Below, one piece after another: positions 11,467 through 24,103 of a stretch of DNA of 64,000 bases. The notes under the pieces are model-generated. The model searched no databases, was not told the origin of the DNA, and worked only from the letters and a program-made list of their open reading frames with translations. This DNA is from Onchocerca volvulus (lineage: Eukaryota; Nematoda; Chromadorea; Rhabditida; Onchocercidae), in NCBI GenBank assembly GCA_000499405.2, contig HG738140.1:11745560-11809559 (forward strand), written 5' to 3'. The stretch's first letter is position 1, and every line of letters starts with the position of its first letter. The position numbers and the translations under genes were made by a program.

Positions 11467-11592
11467 CTTGAGTAGCGCCGTCACCGGCACATCTTAGACA
11501 ACAACGTTTACCGCAAAACTTAATCACGGGATACGTAAAAGTGTTACAAGAGCATTGCTTAACGCGCTTGCAATACAACCTCATACGTGTCG
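11467..11592 (-). CDS. Possible cysteine-rich exon, family unknown
   Basis: On the - strand an exon of 41 codons lies between a CGTCTAG acceptor and a G|GTACAT donor. It contains eight cysteines within about 30 residues (pattern LYC..QCSC..FCGKRCCLRC) among many Arg and Lys, like small secreted disulphide-rich peptides. GC content is far above the flanks. No signal-peptide exon or convincing last exon was located; a weak continuation at about 11210-11243 would add ten residues before a stop. It could be the remnant of a small secreted-peptide gene. Confidence 0.3.
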
Positions 11593-11811
11593 CTAGACGT
11601 AAAATGCATTTTTTTTCAACGATAATGAAATATATATCAAATAGTCAAGTTGATATGGTCAACAAATGCCGCATAACTATCCTGAGCAGGTTTCATTCTT
11701 TTTCGATGAGTTAATTATTTTCTGACAATATTTTAAAATGTGAAAAAGTCTATTGAATTAAACATGAATTCGAATATCTCTATAGAGCAGTTTTGTCGTT
11801 ATTTTCTTAAG

Positions 11812-13255
11812 TGACAGTTGGAAAAACACCAGCTTATTTCACAAATCAATTATGTATCGCAAAGAGACTTCATCGTTTAAATAGTTCAATGAAATTGAAA
11901 CTTGTACTAAGAGATCCGGTCATTCGCACCATTAGTGATCTTACTCAGGTAATTTGGTTTCCTTAATTAAATTGAAAATAATAACAATACTTCGCAATGG
12001 TTCCAAAGTTTTGACAAAATTTTCGTTTTTCGATTTTCATAATGTTTGAAAAGAAGAAGTTTCATGTTGACTTAATTTCATATTGACTTCCATAAAATTT
12101 TCGTCTTCCAAATTAAACGCAGTTTTTTGTTCAGCAAAAATTTTTGACCTTCTGAATTAAAATTTTATTTTGAGTGAAAGTTTGCGCTGAATTGCAACAG
12201 CATCTCTGAATTTCCAAAGAATTTTTTTCCAGAAATAAAAATTTGCAACTTTTTCTTTTTTTCGTTTCTTTTTTTTTCCTTTTTTTTCGTAACAAAACTG
12301 ACATGCACAATTCATCAATATTTTTGAACAATTTGAATGCTACATTTTTAACATGCAAGTTATACGGTAATAAAAGCTGAAAATCGTTAAAAATTGGCGG
12401 ACTTTTGTCGGAAATGACGAAAGAAATTATTGAAAAAATTATGTAATTGAAAGGAAGTGAGAATAATTAAAGTGATGTGATAAAGTTTGAAGGATATGTT
12501 TCAAGTTTTGTGGAATTGGAAAGAGGAGGAAGCATAACTAAATAACAACGAAACTATGTAAATTGAATTTTCAAAAAGAAATACAACAGACTGATCCCAA
12601 ATGAAAGTTATAACAAGTTGACAAATTGTCGCCAAGTTTTTTGCATTTATAAGCTATACGTTTTCAGGTATTATATAGAAACATGAACATAATAAGACGA
12701 AACTATCATTTGTAATAAAAATATTTATCAACGATAGTTTTGCAATTAATTATAAACTTATGTGTAATTCACTACATATGCTCCATGTAACTCAGTGATT
12801 GAAATATTTCTCATTCGAAAATTTCCTGATTCGATGGTGGTAAATTTATCATGGGTCTCTTGTCACAGTTAGTTTATTATAAAACAGTATTCCGAATATT
12901 TAATAAAATATTTATATTTTTGAATTTCTAAAATGTTCATAGAAAGGATATGGCTTCAAAATATTTTCGGTCTTTAGAAAAGTTGGATCAGAAGTCAATA
13001 ATCCAGCAAAAAGATCGATTTACTGCTAAATGTCTTGGGAAAAGGATCGATATATAGCTAAATGCATGTTCATAGAAAAGATATGTTTTCAAAATATTTT
13101 CGGTTGTTAGAAAAGTTGTAAATCATTATCAGAAGTCAATAATCCAGCTAAATGTCTTGGGAATAGTAAAGCTCGTCCGCACGTAAATATCAGTCCAAGA
13201 TTCGATTAAAATTTCGCAAAACTTTTCGGCCTTATAAAGCAAAACTCACTAAAAT
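11812..13255 (+). pseudogene. Decayed heparan sulfate glucosamine 3-O-sulfotransferase (HS3ST/HST-3 family)
   Basis: The exon 11812-11948 is open and flanked by an acceptor (TTTCTTAAG) and a donor (CAG|GTAATT). It encodes VGKTPAYFTNQ ... KLKLVLRDPVIRTISDLTQ, the family's PAPS 3'-phosphate-binding region (usually KTPAYF..., LILRDPxERxxSDYTQ). At 12668 an exon-like piece continues VLYRNMN and stops after 14 codons. At about 13146-13205 comes CLGNSKARPHVNISPRFD, matching the C-terminal CLGxSKGRxHPxVDP motif, then an in-frame stop. The intervening C-terminal core is missing or scrambled by a tandem duplication, and no N-terminal P-loop exon was found. The functional enzyme sulfates heparan sulfate in the Golgi. 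This copy is most likely dead; assembly error or an unusual gene model is the alternative. Confidence 0.75.
12933..13162 (+). repeat. Diverged tandem duplication inside the sulfotransferase remnant
   Basis: Copy A spans 12933-13041 and copy B 13066-13162. Both begin atgttcatagaaa and both end in the ctaaatgtcttgggaa block that encodes the family's KCLG. They differ by small indels and several substitutions. Confidence 0.8.
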
Positions 13256-14870
13256 GATAAATCAGTGATGGGATTGGAAAGATAAATCATTTTCCTAGTA
13301 ATATTTGCTGTTTTTCACGTCTTTTATCTGAAGAAACGGAAAGGAAATTAAAATACGACAATTAATTATTTAAATAATTATGAATATAATAGATATTTCC
13401 AATAAACGTGAAAATTAAAGAAATTAAATTTACATTGTGAAAAAATTTTATAAAGCAAAAATCGATAATCTGTAAAAAATTCATTGGCATAATTTTCATG
13501 CAATAATTTTTCATTTGTGAAAAAATAAATAAATTAGAAGATTGAAGAAACTTGCCAATATTATTCGACCTTTCAATCTTGGTGATTGTTTATTCATTTT
13601 TGGATTTTTCAAAAGTTTATCCATTAACTTATTGTTTGATATAGAGTTGCCGTTTTCGATTTAATATGATACTAATTTTCGTCCATTTCATCAGAATATG
13701 AATTCAATTGCACTGAGCTTCATAATAACATCTTTTGATGTTTTGTGCAGTTTTTTTTTAATAGTTTTTTTTTCTTTTTGGACTTCAGAAACTTGTTTTT
13801 TTTTTTTTGAAGAAACCACTAATCAATATTTTGAGCTTTAATTTAAAAGTTAAATAAATGATGAAGAAGAATCCCATTTTTGAAATCACAAGGTAATTTT
13901 TCGGTGTTAGAATGTTAAACTTAAATCGGGATTGAACCAAAAAATGATCAAAGTTAGGAAATTGAGCTGACTGAAAAGTCAGAAGTCGAGAGAGCATTTT
14001 AATTGAATAATAAGTTCTTTTTCTATGCGCTTTCAATTTGAAATTTCATAATAAAATATCAAACTTGCATAAGTAAATTACTTAAGTAAATGCTTGCCTA
14101 TATTTTGTGATAAGAGTACAGTAAAATAAACGACTGAATTAAATTTAAAAAAAAAAAACATTACAGCATTTTCGGGAAGTTCAGTTATTATCAGCACACT
14201 TCCGGGATATTCGGATTATTACTCGTTGTGTTGATAATGAGAACAATTAAGAAATATGGCCGATATATAAGCCTCATTAAGTTTTCCAATAATTTCAACC
14301 TTCTCTCCATGTTTTTCAAAATGATCGTTTACATTTCGCTACGGATATTAAACTCTAATAGCTGCTTAAATCAGATTTTCGCAATTATTGCAGAGATAGA
14401 GTGGATTGAAAGCTAATTATTTCTATGATAACCTTTTTTCGGATAGCCACTTATTCTAATTTATTATCCATCAGAAGCCATGCCATACCAAATGATAAGC
14501 CGATGCCTCATTTTTGATTCCTTGATTCACTTTTATCACATCTACGAAATGCAAATTGCAAATGAAAAAAAAAGAAAAGAAAAGAAAAACATGGAAATTT
14601 GAAGTATTCATTAACTTTACATAAAATTTCAGTGTCATCAATCTTCTAATTCAATATTTGAAGTAATTTCTCAAGACTGAGGTAATAATTAACTCAGCGG
14701 GATATCTTGATAATTACTTGATTCTTATACGATCAAAATTAATTCAATGCCTTCTTGAAGTTTTTTCATTATAAGAAAAACTAAAAGAAAATCTACCTAG
14801 GTAGTAGACAGTATGTAATGCAAATCATAATATTTGGACGGAAAACTATTGTGTGAACATCAAAACTAAA
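13256..14870. other. Intergenic; no supported gene
   Basis: AT-rich with poly-T and poly-A runs. Open frames at 13785-14036 (-) and 14228-14416 (+) are Phe/Lys/Ile-rich, with no splice or start support. Confidence 0.5.
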
Positions 14871-16427
14871 TTACCGTGAATTTAAAAATGTGACAAATAA
14901 AATTATAAAGAAGAGGTCACTAGATAGAAATATGCTATGACTACTATTGCAAAGGTCATCTTCACAAAAGCATATTTTATTATTAATTGTTGCGACAAAA
15001 TTTTGCACCAATTCATCATTATAACATCGCTCAGATAACTGTCGCACATATGGTCGCTTTTCAATCCACATATTATTCCAGCAATTACGATAGACATATT
15101 GATTACCTGCAAACAAAATTTAAATTTTGTCAATTCACTCACTGAGACAAAAAATACGATAGTATGAATGGATCGATCGCATCCTGTCGTGCCAGAAATC
15201 GAAGGAAATATTTAATGGAAAATCAACAGTAAGTTAATGTCGTAGAAAGAATTGAATTTTTCCAAAATAAGTTTCGAAATATCGTTAAATGATTTTTACA
15301 ACATTAAGAAAAAATTGCGGAAATTTTTCTAAATTTTTAAAAAATAAATTTTCTGATAGTGAATTTTGATAAAAGCATCACACTGTTTTATTTCGAAAAT
15401 TACCAATTTTTTTTTTTTTTTTTTATTCTTTCAGAAATGAAAAGTATCTCACCGTCATAGTTTCCTTTGAATTTGACACATGCACCTGGTTCCATGTCAG
15501 TATTTGAGCAGAATACCACATCCATTCGATGATACTTTGGAAAATGTTCGAAATATGTTTCAGGGCATTGTCTTACATGTTTTGGTACTAGTACTCCACC
15601 CTATATGAGAGAATTTAGGATTGGAAACAAATTTTTCTCAATTCGAAAATAAAAGAAATGAATGAAATTTTTAGGTTCTATAAAGTCGTGTATGTATGAT
15701 TAATTCAATTTACTGAATTTTTAGGTGCTTATTATTATAGCTTTAAAGAAAGAATATTTAAAAAAACTACTACTATTTGTAAAGTACTTATTTTGTATTT
15801 ATTTTAAAACTACACTTATTAACAAATTGTTCAATCAATATTTATAAGCAATATTTGAAATTCTCTTAAATATTTCTAGATCGTTACCTTGTCAAGTGTT
15901 TGAAATAGACCAGTAGTGCTGAGGTTGAACTTGAAATTCTTCATTTTTCGTGGATTGAATTCATTTGTGAATGATACGCAAGAATAACAGGCGACTTGAC
16001 CTTTAAAACGACTTTTGAATACTTGTGGTGTCGTTTTAATGTGTTTAGCACTTCCAGGAATTATTGAGCATGCTGAAAGTTTTGTTTAATCTATCAAATC
16101 TTTGGAAAAATTTTTCACTTATTTACTATATTACGTGCCAATTATATATTGCTGATTTCAATGGCAGTGAAATGATGTAAATGAACTTTTGCCGATCTCG
16201 AGAAAGTCGAAGATGTTAATTCAGTCTTCCATATTATACAACATTTAAAAAAAAAATTAATTACTGTTCCACCACATGTTCAGAGAATTGATCATAGTTT
16301 CATTTTTTTGCAAGCCGATATTAATAAAATTTAAAATTAAATTTAAAAATTTCAATATCTTACCGATAATTAAAAGTATGACTACAATTGCAATGTTTCC
16401 TGAGTTAGAAGAGTCTAAAGTTGGCAT
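14871..16427 (-). CDS. Ly6/uPAR three-finger, probably GPI-anchored surface protein
   Basis: Four - strand exons, 16427-16364, 16072-15888, 15600-15453 and 15106-14871, join in frame to 210 residues. The N-terminus has a hydrophobic signal (IAIVVILLIIACSII, residues 13-27). Ten cysteines follow from residue 50 to about 190, starting CYSC and including C.NTD..PGAC, RNCW, ERCY and CFCEDDLCN. The final Cys-Asn and CxC spacing are the Ly6/three-finger signature. The end is SSH plus a hydrophobic tail (LFFIILFVTFL), as expected for GPI-anchor addition. Such nematode proteins (HOT/ODR-2-like) sit on the outer cell surface, often of neurons; the specific partner is unknown. All four exons have consensus splice sites (acceptors CTTTCAG, TCATATAG and TTTGCAG). 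Confidence 0.85.
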
Positions 16428-17365
16428 CGATTAAATTGATCCAGCTGATCGAATGGATTATTTTTTTTTTAGAACAAATATTGATTTACACATCAGAATG
16501 CTGCAGTAAAATGATATATCATGGAATTAATTTCAGAAAGGAAAGAAAGAAAAGTGTCGCAAGAAAATAAATTAAATGATCGTATTTTATAACACACTTA
16601 TATGCTTTGATTATTTAATCTTGGCAATACACCTGTCGATTCTGAAATATCTTTACAATCAAAGTCAATTCTTTTTTCATTATTAATTATTTCCTTCTCA
16701 TTTTAGAGACATACAAGTTGAAAACTGAGAACAGATGAAATCGAAAAAAGGAATAAAAACTTGAGAATAAACGATGAAAAAAATGGGTAATACGAACAGT
16801 TTTAACAATTCGAGTTTTATAAATATTCTATGTTTTGCCAAAAACCATAATATATAATGTCAGAAATAATTAACGGCTTATTATATAATATTGAATATAA
16901 TTAATTTTCATTCGGTAGAAAAATATTGATTTTTGGGAAAAATAAAAAAATAACTTTATCTATCCTAATATAATTATTTGGAATTTACTTTGGTCAATTC
17001 TGTTCGGAACAAACGTAATTATTGGAACTATTCAGTTAATCAATATGACGTGAACGTTACTGATGGCGCCATTCACGTAACATCAACTTAATGATAAAGG
17101 CAGATGATCGACAAGATCAATCATCCAATTCTTATTTTTATCCCGTTTACTAGTTGAATAATAAATGCATTCAACGAGTAAATATTTTCAATAGGTAAAC
17201 AAGAGAAGGCTTCTCTCATGAGACATTAAATACGAATTATAATAGATAAACAAGAGGAGTTTTCTCTTTTTTCATCGCTAAACTTAATTCTTCCTTATAC
17301 CAAATATTGGAATTAAAATGAAAATGTATTCTATTATTCACTGAAAGTAATCATCCAAAATCATG
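16428..17365. other. Intergenic, upstream of the Ly6-type gene
   Basis: Holds the promoter region of the - strand gene. A short imperfect palindrome lies near 17044-17082 (ACGTGAA ... TTCACGT around a central GGCGCC). No coding sequence seen. Confidence 0.4.
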
Positions 17366-17599
17366 AATTATCAAAAATGCAAGTAATTATCAAAATTATC
17401 AAAAATGCAAGTAATTATCAAAATTATCAAAAATGCAAGTAATCGTTTTTCAAGTAATCGAAAGTAATCTAATTATCAAAAATGCAAGTAATCGTTTTTC
17501 AAGTAATCGAAAGTAATCGAATTATCAAAAATGCAAGTAATCGTTTTTCAAGTAATCGAAAGTAATCGAATTATCAAAAATGCAAGTAATCGTTTTTCA
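17366..17599 (+). repeat. Higher-order tandem repeat, 28-bp then 49-bp units
   Basis: All units share aattatcaaaaatgcaagtaat. The first two are 28 bp (ending in attatcaa). The next three and a half are 49 bp, extended by cgtttttcaagtaatcgaaagtaatc. The last three units are virtually identical, suggesting recent expansion. Confidence 0.95.
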
Positions 17600-20500
17600 T
17601 TCTTAATTATTGTGGAGAGAATGAATATAAATTATCTGAAATAGAATTATTATTAGAGGCATAGTTATTTCTTTCCTCTATTCTTGATCATTTTGGAGAG
17701 AATAAAAAGATTTAAACATTCAAAATTTTGCAAAATATATTACTGCTATGTAAAATTTATTGCTTCATCATAATGGAGATGAATCACAGGTGGATGGCAT
17801 GATAAATTTAAATTGCCACAATACTTGAATTATGATAGAAAGCTGAACGAATTAAGCATTAGCTATGATGATAAAAATACTGGAAAGAATAGGATTTGAA
17901 ACAATTAATTGGAAATTTTGACGATAAAGATGCAATTTAATTCAAATTGAGCTATTTATAGCGGATTATTTTTCTGTAAGGTTATTGTCACCGAAGAATT
18001 GAGAATAAAACACCGCTGTTGTGGTATTGAGAATTTGTACTTTTTAACTTAAAGGCATATCAGAAGTTATTACCGATTTATATTTTTCTATGAACCCTCT
18101 AGCACGTATATGAGATTGAATTAATTTGCACTTAAAAAGAAAATGGCAAATAAGAGAAATAAAGCGAAGCAGACAGGATGAAAAATATTTAGTTATTCCC
18201 AAAATTAAAACTTTAACTCAAATTTTAATTGAATTATTAATTATTTGTATATTATTATATATTTACAATTGATTAAATTGCTTCTAACGAAATTATAGCT
18301 CATTTTCTAAGCAAAAAAAAAGAAAAAAAATGATTACTTTTACTAAAATTGAAATAATGAAAAATGTACTGATATGCAATTACAATGAATAATATAATAA
18401 TGAAAAAGTCATTAAAATTCATGAGAAATTCTTTCGAATCAAATTAAAAAATAATTATTATATTGCATAAACGTTTGAAAAATTGAAAAAGTAAATATTC
18501 TGCAAAATTAAACGAAGAAATTCTAAAAAAAATAAAATTGTTCGAAAAACAAAAAATTCCGTAAAAAAATTTGAAAAATGAAAAATTATGTACAACAAGA
18601 AATGCAAAATTGAAATTATACAAAATTATGCAAACTGAAATTTTCCAATTAAAAAAGAAAATTTGTTAACCTAATTTACACGAAAACATTGTTTGGGTAG
18701 TTTTAATACTTCATATGCTTGAATGATTGCAAAATTTGCGATCATTGTATTGAATAATGGATAATTGCTTTGCTTATTTGCCATATTCATCAAAAGGTGA
18801 AAACAACTTTTTCAGGTATTTCGGAAGAGTAACTTTATAGGAAATATAAATCATTGCTAAAATATTTGGAACAAAAGTTGCAATTTTAACAGAACTTTAA
18901 TAACAGAACTTTTTCTCGCATTCTATAAATGTCTTTTAACACTACTTTCATTCATGAAAAAGATTTTTCTAAGAACTCTGGAAGTTTATAGATATACCAA
19001 TTTCTGCAAGTCTGGAAATTTATAGAAATAGAAGAAATTTCAGGGATTCTAGAAATTTATAGGAATGCAACTTTTCGGAATTTGAAGGTTTATAAGAAAA
19101 CTATAATTTGTAGAACTATAAATCACTCATTTTATTACATATAAAAATTTAAATTTCTCTTTCTGTATCATTTTCAGCATATGCTCTATTCATTACAGTA
19201 TAGAAAAAAAATTTATTTATTGCTCAGAACAATTCAATCATTTGCATTTTACGATTGTAAACTTTGCAAAAAAAAAAAGATCAAAGAATAGGACTGATCT
19301 GATCTTAGGATAGAATTACTTTCTTGATTGATTTTAATAGCAGCCGATGTAACAGCTGCAAAAGCAAAAAAGTAATGCCAAAGAGTAAATTGGAAATTGC
19401 AATACAATTTCAAAATGATAAAAATAATCAGAAGTAATGTAAAGAAAGATATGATAATTAACAATAAATATACATTAAATCTGTAACTTTTCATTGAGAT
19501 ATATACATATTTTTTCTATAATATCAATCAATAATGAACAAAATAGCTTTAATCTAAAAGATTCTGTATTTAGATGATTATTCACCTTTAAATGATGGAT
19601 ACAGATGTATTTCAGAGAAGTGGAAGGAAAAGTTTACAAAAATATGGAAAAAAAAAAGTGATATGTTAGGTCACAAGATCACAATTACTTTTCTTTTCTT
19701 TCTTAAGAAAAAATGACTTTCAAAAAAGAAAAGCCAGAAAGTAGAAACTAATCAGTACAAATTACTTTGACACGAACAATTTTCAAAAAGTATTTCACTC
19801 TTGCCTGTCAACTTCTGTGAAATTGCTTCATGTTTCAACTGAAATTATTTTCGAAATTTTTATGAAACTTTTGGAAAAATTCACTTTTAAGCAACGATGG
19901 AATGAGAAAATTTGGGGAAACGAGATTATAGCAATAATTTTTTCTATTCTTCTAATTTCCATCAAAGAATGGAGAAAATATCTTTTTCTTGCTGATTGAA
20001 AAATCAAATAGTATATGTCAAGTTTGAAAGAATCAGTGAGTAAGTGCCAAGTTCATTCCAACGTTAAACATCATAGATTCCAAAGAAATAATAGTTTCAC
20101 CTCATTTTGATTTCAATGCTCAGAACATTCCTGTGATAAATGACTTTAAAAAAAAAAACTGACACTTGGATTTTATTTGAGGGTAAGAATAGAATTGATT
20201 GACAAGTTTCGTAAGAAAACAAAATCATGTGATATCGTAAAATAAATCTTATTTACAAATCTCGAAAAATAGCAGACTAATTATTCATTACTAGAAAATA
20301 CATATCTTTAAAGAATATTATTGATTTAGTCATAGAATTCCCGCGAATTTTTTCACATTATTGACATGAAAGTAGAAACTAAATGCTGATAATGATATTG
20401 CCAATATATGCACAGCAGCAGAGGATAATTTCAGACCACAAAGTTTCAAATATTTGAAATATTTGCCAAAAAAAAACAAACCCGGTTGCTATTCGAAACT

Positions 20501-22383
20501 TGAGATAACTTTAAAGAAAATTTGGAATTTGAGAAGTAATTCCCGTTTTAATGAGAAAAGGCATTGCTTTTTTTTTCAATTGTTCCAAAAAACTACTTCA
20601 ATTGTTTTCAACATTTAATTACTTTCAAAAAGATTGTAGCTCATAAATTTATTCAAAAAAGATCATATCTTGTAACTTGAAAGTTAAACTAGATTTTTGC
20701 AAGTTTAATTAGATTTTAGTTCGTGAAAAATATTTGCTACATTTCAATATCCAATAATTAATTTCAATAAAAAGTTGTTCCAATCAAACTTTAAACTTAT
20801 CTAGTAAATTTTACTAATAAATATTTATAATTAATGGTATATATTGACTTAATATCATATCGAAAATAAACTAAGTATCATAGTAAGCAGTAAATAATGC
20901 TGGCAGGCTGAGGAATCAAGTCAGTGATAAAACAACGGAAGTGCAATTGGAATAGTTGAAGTTATTTCGATGAGTAATGAAATCGATTGAAATAACTGAA
21001 TGATGACATATGCAACATAAACACATTCTTATAACTGTTCCGATATCCTTTGGAATAAAACTAACTTTAAAAATAAGTGAATAAATGTCATATTTTGTCA
21101 CAATTTTTTTCTGAAGAAGAAGCCATCCCAAGTGAATTATGTCAACTAGAATTTTTGCAAAAGTAAGAAAAAAATTTGATGAAAATTCTTTATATCCATC
21201 TCAATTTTATAACTTATCATCCAAGTTTATTCTTTTAATATTTGGAATTCAACCGGAAAAGAGAGAGTGTAGCTATTTCAAATTGGTTTGCTTCGAATTG
21301 ATTTGAAAATAGCAGAAAGCACTTTAAAGTTGACAACTACGTTATCAAATGATTTGTTTTTCCGGATTTTTTTTAATTTGACAGGATAAAGAAACTTTTC
21401 CGTTTTTCGTAAAACTTCCAAAAACATCAATTTATGCTGGGAAATCATTTTTTTTATCAATTTTTTTAAAACTATTCGGGAAAAATATAGTAATTTTTTT
21501 TTGTTCCGGTTATTATTAATGATACTTTTGAATGGCGTTTTTTTCAAATATATTATCTAGAAAAAAATAAATTTTATTCAAATTTGAGCAGACTTGAATT
21601 TTTGTCATCAGGTAATATTTACTGCATGACTGAATTTGATTTATATGCAACAGCACGTATTCAATATGAAAACAAACATTTTAATTAGTGACAACTGATT
21701 AGATTTTATGAAGGAATAGAAGTATAACTCTCATGCAATATTTTTTGTCAATTATCAATTCGGCAGTGCCGAATAATCTAAAATCCAATATAATTTTAAG
21801 AAAAATGGCTGAATCAATATATTAATTCAGTGGGAAGATATTAATCCAAAAACAGGGAAAATATAATTGATGAAAAATTCAATTCGGAATTTTCAATCGT
21901 TTGGAAAGCAAAAAATTAAAAAACTACTGCTTATTTGAAAACACACATTATCTACCAAAATTGCTTGGGAATCCAATAAGACTTTGGCAGTTTTTAAGAT
22001 TTGTACCGTAACTGAAAAAAAAAGACGATTAGAATAAAATATTGCAAGTAAAACAGATTTCTAGAGTGTGAAATTTCTCAGATTTCGATTTTCACATGTG
22101 AAACAATTAGTTACTACCGCGATGTATAAATGCATTTTTATTTTTATAGTAAAAAAAAAAAAAAAAAAAGAATCTCTAACATATAAGGAAATCAACAAAA
22201 ACTTTCATTTTCTATGTTTGAATAACAGCCAAAACCATCCATATTAGTGCATTATTTCTACTCTAGATATACATAAAACACTGAAGGCAACCCAATAATA
22301 TCACTACTAAGACTGCATGATTATTGATGCATAACATCTCTCAGAGAGAATGAGAAAGATAAACAAGCGAATAAATAAAGAAT
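17600..22383. other. Long gene-poor stretch
   Basis: Nearly 4.8 kb of AT-rich DNA. Open frames at 19249-19494 (-, hydrophobic N-terminus), 20916-21131 (-) and 21278-21547 (-, Lys-rich) have no splice partners or recognisable motifs and are not called genes. Short local repeats around 18950-19070 (variants of 'aaatttatagaaat') are the only other structure. Confidence 0.5.
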
Positions 22384-23436
22384 CTAGGTCATGTCTAATT
22401 CAAAACTTAATAAATGCTTAAAATTTAGGCAATGATGATCTTCGAATAACTTGAAAAGGCCTTCAACGATGGTAATAATCGTATTTTCGTTAATAATATA
22501 GTCCTTTTGCATATATTTCAATTGGTCCATTCGATCCTTTTCCGCCAACACAAGCTTTATGCATGGTGTATTTAAAATCTGGAAAACAAATTTTCGACGT
22601 AAAAAAACAAATAAAGAAAAAAAAACCGTTCTTGATTACAATCTTCATCTGGAAACCAAACAAAATCAAAATGGAGAAATGCATTTTCTAAAGAATTTTT
22701 TTTTTTTAATCAGAAGCTGAATTTCCATAATTTAAAAATCATTGATTTCATATCATATCAACACTTAATGATAATATTAAAAGATCTCCAAAATACGGTT
22801 TACAAAGTAAGTAAAGAAAAACGAAAACATGTAGCTGCATAAAATCGACAACTGCTTTGCGCTGCGCATCATTCACTTCTATCTGAAGCTCCTTTTCGGT
22901 ATTCTCGTCTTCATTTATTTTTTCAGTAAAAACCAAAGATAATGTTGTCTAAAAAAATAAAATTGAATTTTCAAATAATGAGATATTGCATTATAATCTT
23001 TGAACTGAGAAAGTACCTCATTTTTCGTATCACAACTATTATAAGACAAAATCATTTCTTCAAGTTCCTGCTGCAAACGTTGTATCCTCGATTCTTCTGG
23101 ACGTGGATATAAACCGCGAGTAGGATATATATCATCACGCTCATCTGACACTTTCTGATACTTGTATTCAATCTTGATTGGCTAGAAAAATCGAAATCAG
23201 AAATCAAATTACTGAAATTTTTGTGATTCTTGGATACAATCTTTCCCGAAATCAAACAAAACCGAAAATTGAGAAAAATATTTTTAAATCATTTAATCCA
23301 GACCAGTTTTCGAAGGATACCTACTTAATACATGTTCTTTTCTTAAACCTCGACAGCTGATTTTTTGATTAAAGTTTTTAATTTTACTGGCCATTTTTTT
23401 TGCTGGAAATAATGTATCGAACATTTTACTCTCCAT
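22384..23436 (-). CDS. Conserved-looking 194-residue protein, possibly mitochondrial, unidentified
   Basis: Four exons, 23436-23332, 23181-23017, 22948-22829 and 22578-22384, all joined by phase-0 introns, encode 194 residues. The N-terminus is basic and lacks acids after residue 6 (AKKMASKIKNFNQKISCRG), which would suit mitochondrial import. Then come DERDDIYPTRGLYPRPEES, a charged helical stretch (RIQRLQQELEEMI), an acidic linker, and a C-terminal region with LAEKDRMDQLKYMQKDYIINEN. There are no membrane segments. Length and the late helical part recall the mitochondrial ribosomal protein mS26, but this is only an impression. The ATG follows a TTTATATAG acceptor 13 bases upstream, fitting trans-splicing. 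It lies 667 bases downstream of the deacetylase gene on the same strand, so a shared transcript is possible. Confidence 0.7.
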
Positions 23437-24103
23437 CCTCCCAGTCAGTCTATATAAAAAAAATCTTGGTGCAAAAAGAAATGTTGTCAATCACATCAAA
23501 CCATGTCGCTCAAATCGCGAAGATAAAAGAAGACAACTAGTGATTCCTTTGTTTTAAATTTGACAATGCGTATTTACTAAAGCTAATTGTGAAATCACTT
23601 TTTTATTAATTCAGTGAACTTTAAAAAAAAGTTCTTTTTCATCATACGAACACATTCTCATGCATTAACGAAGAGCATACTTCTGAGACAACACAGAGCT
23701 TTCTTGTACCCGAAAATGGTATTAAGATTCTCCATCCACAAGAAGAAGAGAGTCCTGAGCACAAAAATCATTTCAAAAGACGGGAAGCCACGAGCTCGGT
23801 AGGATGGTTTAGCTTATGATATTGGATTTTTCTTTTATTGCATAACTATATCTCCTTTTCTTCGTATTATGTTCTCTTCGTGAAAGTTACCCCTTTGATA
23901 TTATCGAAATTGTATTGTTGACATAACTATCATTGATATAATTGCTACGTTCGTTGATAAACAAATTTATCATAATAAAGGTTTAATTATCCAAGTTTTC
24001 AAGTTAGTGAAACAACAAAACTGAAGAAACCTGTGAGAACTGAAAACAAAATCCACTCCTATAATTTTGTCACGATCAGAAAGAAATAGCGACAAATCAT
24101 ATA
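23437..24103 (-). other. Spacer between the deacetylase gene and its downstream neighbour
   Basis: Contains the 3' flank of the deacetylase gene and the acceptor used by the next gene. A 62-codon + strand frame at 23614-23802 has no support. Confidence 0.4.

Noticed and set aside
19249..19494. 81-codon hydrophobic frame on the - strand
   Set aside because: Hydrophobic N-terminus is easily produced by AT-rich DNA; no neighbours, no motif.
21278..21547. 89-codon Lys/Ile-rich frame on the - strand
   Set aside because: Composition follows the A-rich complement of T runs; no start or splice evidence.
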